Positions 5,859-7,525 of a stretch of 7,525 nucleotides of DNA are shown here, piece after piece. A program made the translations under genes and the position numbers. How positions within the stretch are numbered: position 1 is the first letter of the stretch; each line of letters starts with the position of its first letter. Location: the NCBI GenBank assembly GCA_016840125.1, contig JAEOSY010000078.1, positions 1-7,525 of the forward strand, read 5' to 3'. Source of the DNA: Candidatus Helarchaeota archaeon. GTDB taxonomy: Archaea; Asgardarchaeota; Lokiarchaeia; Helarchaeales; HEL-GB-A. The notes under the pieces are model-generated. The model did not search any database. It was not told where the DNA came from and saw nothing but the letters and a program-made list of their open reading frames with translations.

Positions 5859-5881
5859 TATCTAATCTCATTAATAAGATA
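5859..5881. repeat. Imperfect inverted repeat in the divergent ZIP/iorA promoter region
   Basis: TATCTAAT (5859-5866) pairs with ATAAGATA (5874-5881) with one mismatch across a 7-bp spacer. It sits between two divergent genes, upstream of the candidate ZIP TATA box and just before the iorA ribosome binding site, so it could be an operator for either. AT-rich sequence makes chance dyads common. Confidence 0.3.
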
Positions 5882-5898
5882 AAGGTTTTACGTCCACT

Positions 5899-5904
5899 GG
5901 AGGT
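5899..5904 (+). promoter_or_regulatory. Ribosome binding site that fixes the iorA TTG start
   Basis: GGAGGT lies 6 nt before the TTG at 5911. The frame is closed by a TAA at 5875-5877 and the first in-frame ATG is about 58 codons into the conserved domain, so this TTG is the only sensible start. Confidence 0.8.
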
Positions 5905-5910
5905 GGAATT

Positions 5911-7525
5911 TTGATTTCAGACGTTATATCGGATGAAAAATCGCAAGCATTCCTTTTTTGCAATGAGGCAATAGTACGGGGTGCTTTAGAGGCAGATGTC
6001 AAGGTTGTAGCATTTTATCCAGGATCACCCATATCCGAAGTTTTAGATACGTTCTATAAAATTTCAGATAAATTTGGAATTAAGATGGAAATTACAGCGA
6101 ATGAGAAAGTAGCTCTTGAAATTGTGGCGGGAGCTTCGATGGGAGGTCAGCGATCTTTGACAGCTCTAAAAAGTGTTGGGCTTAACGTAGCATCGGATGC
6201 TTTTTTTAGTTTAGGTTATACAGGCATAAATAAAGGATGTGTAATGGTTGTAGCAGACGATCCCTTTTGCCATTCATCTCAAAGCGAGGAAGACGGACGT
6301 TTTTTTGCACCCAATGCATATATTCCCATGCTAGAACCAACTGACCCAGTTGAAGCGAAGCAGATGGTGAAGGATGCTTTTGAAATCTCTGAAAAATATC
6401 AAACAATAGTGTTGATTAGAACAACCACTCGAATCAATCACCAATCCACTATCGTGCCTTTAGAGCCGATAAAAAGAACACCCTTTAAACCAAGTAGTTT
6501 TCGGGCATCTAATAAAAATTACTCTACTGTTGGCTCAAAAGCAAGGGAATTAAAACTTAAAATGTTAGATAGAACAAAAAAAATTTCATCAGAATTTGAG
6601 AATTCGCCATATAACTCCATTCATAAGGGTTCCTCTGAAATTGGTGTAATCGTGTCAGGAGTCTCTTATAATTATGTAAAGGAAGTCACGGAGAAATTGG
6701 AAATCAACCCAACTATTCTAAAACTAGGAACTACCTACCCATTACCTAAAGAACTTATCAAAAAGTTCATTAAAAACCTACAGAAAGTTATTGTAGTCGA
6801 AGAACTTTCTCCATATCTAGAACTTCATGTTAAGGCCTTAGCCAAAGATATGAATCCAGACCTTATAATCTTCGGTAAGGAGAGCGGACATTTTAGCGAA
6901 GCTTTTGAATATAACGTTCCAATAGTTCTTGAAGCTTTTTCAACAGCGCTCGGAATTGGAACTGAATTTGATTACAATAAGACTTTAAAAGAGGCAAATG
7001 ACTTAAAATCAATTTTACCCATCCGAATCCCTGTTTTCTGTCCTGGATGTCCCCATCGGGCAACATTTTGGGCACTTCAAAAAGCGCTAGCAGGAAAAGA
7101 AGGCAAAATCGCGTTGATGAATGATATTGGATGTTATTCAATGTTATTATTAAATAAAAAAATTTACTCTAAGATCCATTCTGACGATTTACTGATATGT
7201 ATGGGTGCGTGTTTAGGAACGGGGAGTGGAGTATCTCTCGCTGCGGAAGAAAAAGTCATCTCCCTAATTGGAGATAGTACGTTTTTCCATGCAGGATTGC
7301 CAGGAATGGTCAACATATGCAATAATCACGAAGATGTAGTAGTCTTCATCTTAGATAATTCTGTGACTGCGATGACTGGGCAGCAGCCTAATCCCGGCAC
7401 AGGTTATGGTGCAGGCGGGATTAAAAAAGCAAAAATAGATATCGAAAAGGTAGTAAAGGGTATTGGAATCAAAAATCTTCTAGTTGTTAATCCATTCGAT
7501 ACTAAAAAAGCAATCCCCCCTTTAA
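5911..7525 (+). CDS. iorA: Indolepyruvate:ferredoxin oxidoreductase, alpha subunit (3' truncated by window edge)
   Basis: This enzyme oxidatively decarboxylates indolepyruvate and related aryl-pyruvates to acyl-CoA, reducing ferredoxin, in the catabolism of aromatic amino acids; it normally works with an IorB subunit. The frame is open for 538 codons with no stop before the edge. The N-terminal pyruvate-ferredoxin-type domain shows NEAIVRGALEA (18-28), FYPGSP (35-40), ANEKVALEIVAGAS (63-76), SVGLNVASDA (88-97) and ADDP (115-118) with SSQSEEDGR (122-130). A middle domain spans about 240-350. The TPP domain has FCPGCPHR (376-383), NDIGCYS (404-410), GDSTFFHAG (454-462) and DNSVTAMTG (482-490), the thiamine-diphosphate/Mg2+ site. 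The C-terminal 2x[4Fe-4S] ferredoxin domain expected near residue 580-640 is beyond the window. No iorB is visible; it may follow. No defect was found. Confidence 0.94.
   Translation, partial: MISDVISDEKSQAFLFCNEAIVRGALEADVKVVAFYPGSPISEVLDTFYKISDKFGIKMEITANEKVALEIVAGASMGGQRSLTALKSVGLNVASDAFFSLGYTGINKGCVMVVADDPFCHSSQSEEDGRFFAPNAYIPMLEPTDPVEAKQMVKDAFEISEKYQTIVLIRTTTRINHQSTIVPLEPIKRTPFKPSSFRASNKNYSTVGSKARELKLKMLDRTKKISSEFENSPYNSIHKGSSEIGVIVSGVSYNYVKEVTEKLEINPTILKLGTTYPLPKELIKKFIKNLQKVIVVEELSPYLELHVKALAKDMNPDLIIFGKESGHFSEAFEYNVPIVLEAFSTALGIGTEFDYNKTLKEANDLKSILPIRIPVFCPGCPHRATFWALQKALAGKEGKIALMNDIGCYSMLLLNKKIYSKIHSDDLLICMGACLGTGSGVSLAAEEKVISLIGDSTFFHAGLPGMVNICNNHEDVVVFILDNSVTAMTGQQPNPGTGYGAGGIKKAKIDIEKVVKGIGIKNLLVVNPFDTKKAIPPL

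Overview
The window is AT-rich DNA from a prokaryote, most likely an archaeon. Pointers are a ferredoxin-based redox gene set (indolepyruvate:ferredoxin oxidoreductase, ferredoxin-thioredoxin-reductase-type disulfide reductase), a T-tract rather than a hairpin after one operon, TATA-like boxes, and purine-rich ribosome binding sites. An Asgard archaeon with TCA genes is one possibility. This is an inference; an anaerobic low-GC bacterium is not excluded. No rRNA, tRNA, CRISPR array or insertion sequence was seen.

Layout. The plus strand from 1 to about 4850 carries a TCA-cycle block followed by a redox block: the C-terminal third of an aconitase (entering from the left edge), a 446-bp stretch with no intact gene, a class II fumarase, an FAD/NADH pyridine-nucleotide-disulfide-type oxidoreductase, a CxxC glutaredoxin-like protein and an FTR-type iron-sulfur disulfide reductase. 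A T-rich tract then probably ends transcription. A ZIP-family metal transporter lies on the minus strand (4884-5792). Diverging from it is the alpha subunit of indolepyruvate:ferredoxin oxidoreductase, which starts at a TTG at 5911 and runs off the right edge.

The most notable observation is in the apparent gap between aconitase and fumarase. Read in one frame, it holds the N-terminus of a succinate dehydrogenase/fumarate reductase flavoprotein (SdhA) fused to the C-terminus of the iron-sulfur subunit (SdhB). It has five stop codons, a damaged FAD-binding glycine motif and loss of all three C-terminal Fe-S cysteines. The relic's terminal TGA still overlaps the fumarase ATG. I read this as an ancestral acn-sdhA-sdhB-fum operon that lost most of sdhAB by deletion and then decayed, leaving aconitase and fumarase intact on either side.

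How the genes fit together. Aconitase and fumarase are TCA enzymes, and the missing step between them in this cluster is the succinate/fumarate one. The FAD oxidoreductase, glutaredoxin and FTR-like protein could form or feed a thiol-redox chain (ferredoxin to FTR to glutaredoxin). IorA couples aryl-pyruvate oxidation to ferredoxin reduction. The ZIP transporter has a cysteine-rich cytoplasmic loop in place of the usual His-rich loop.
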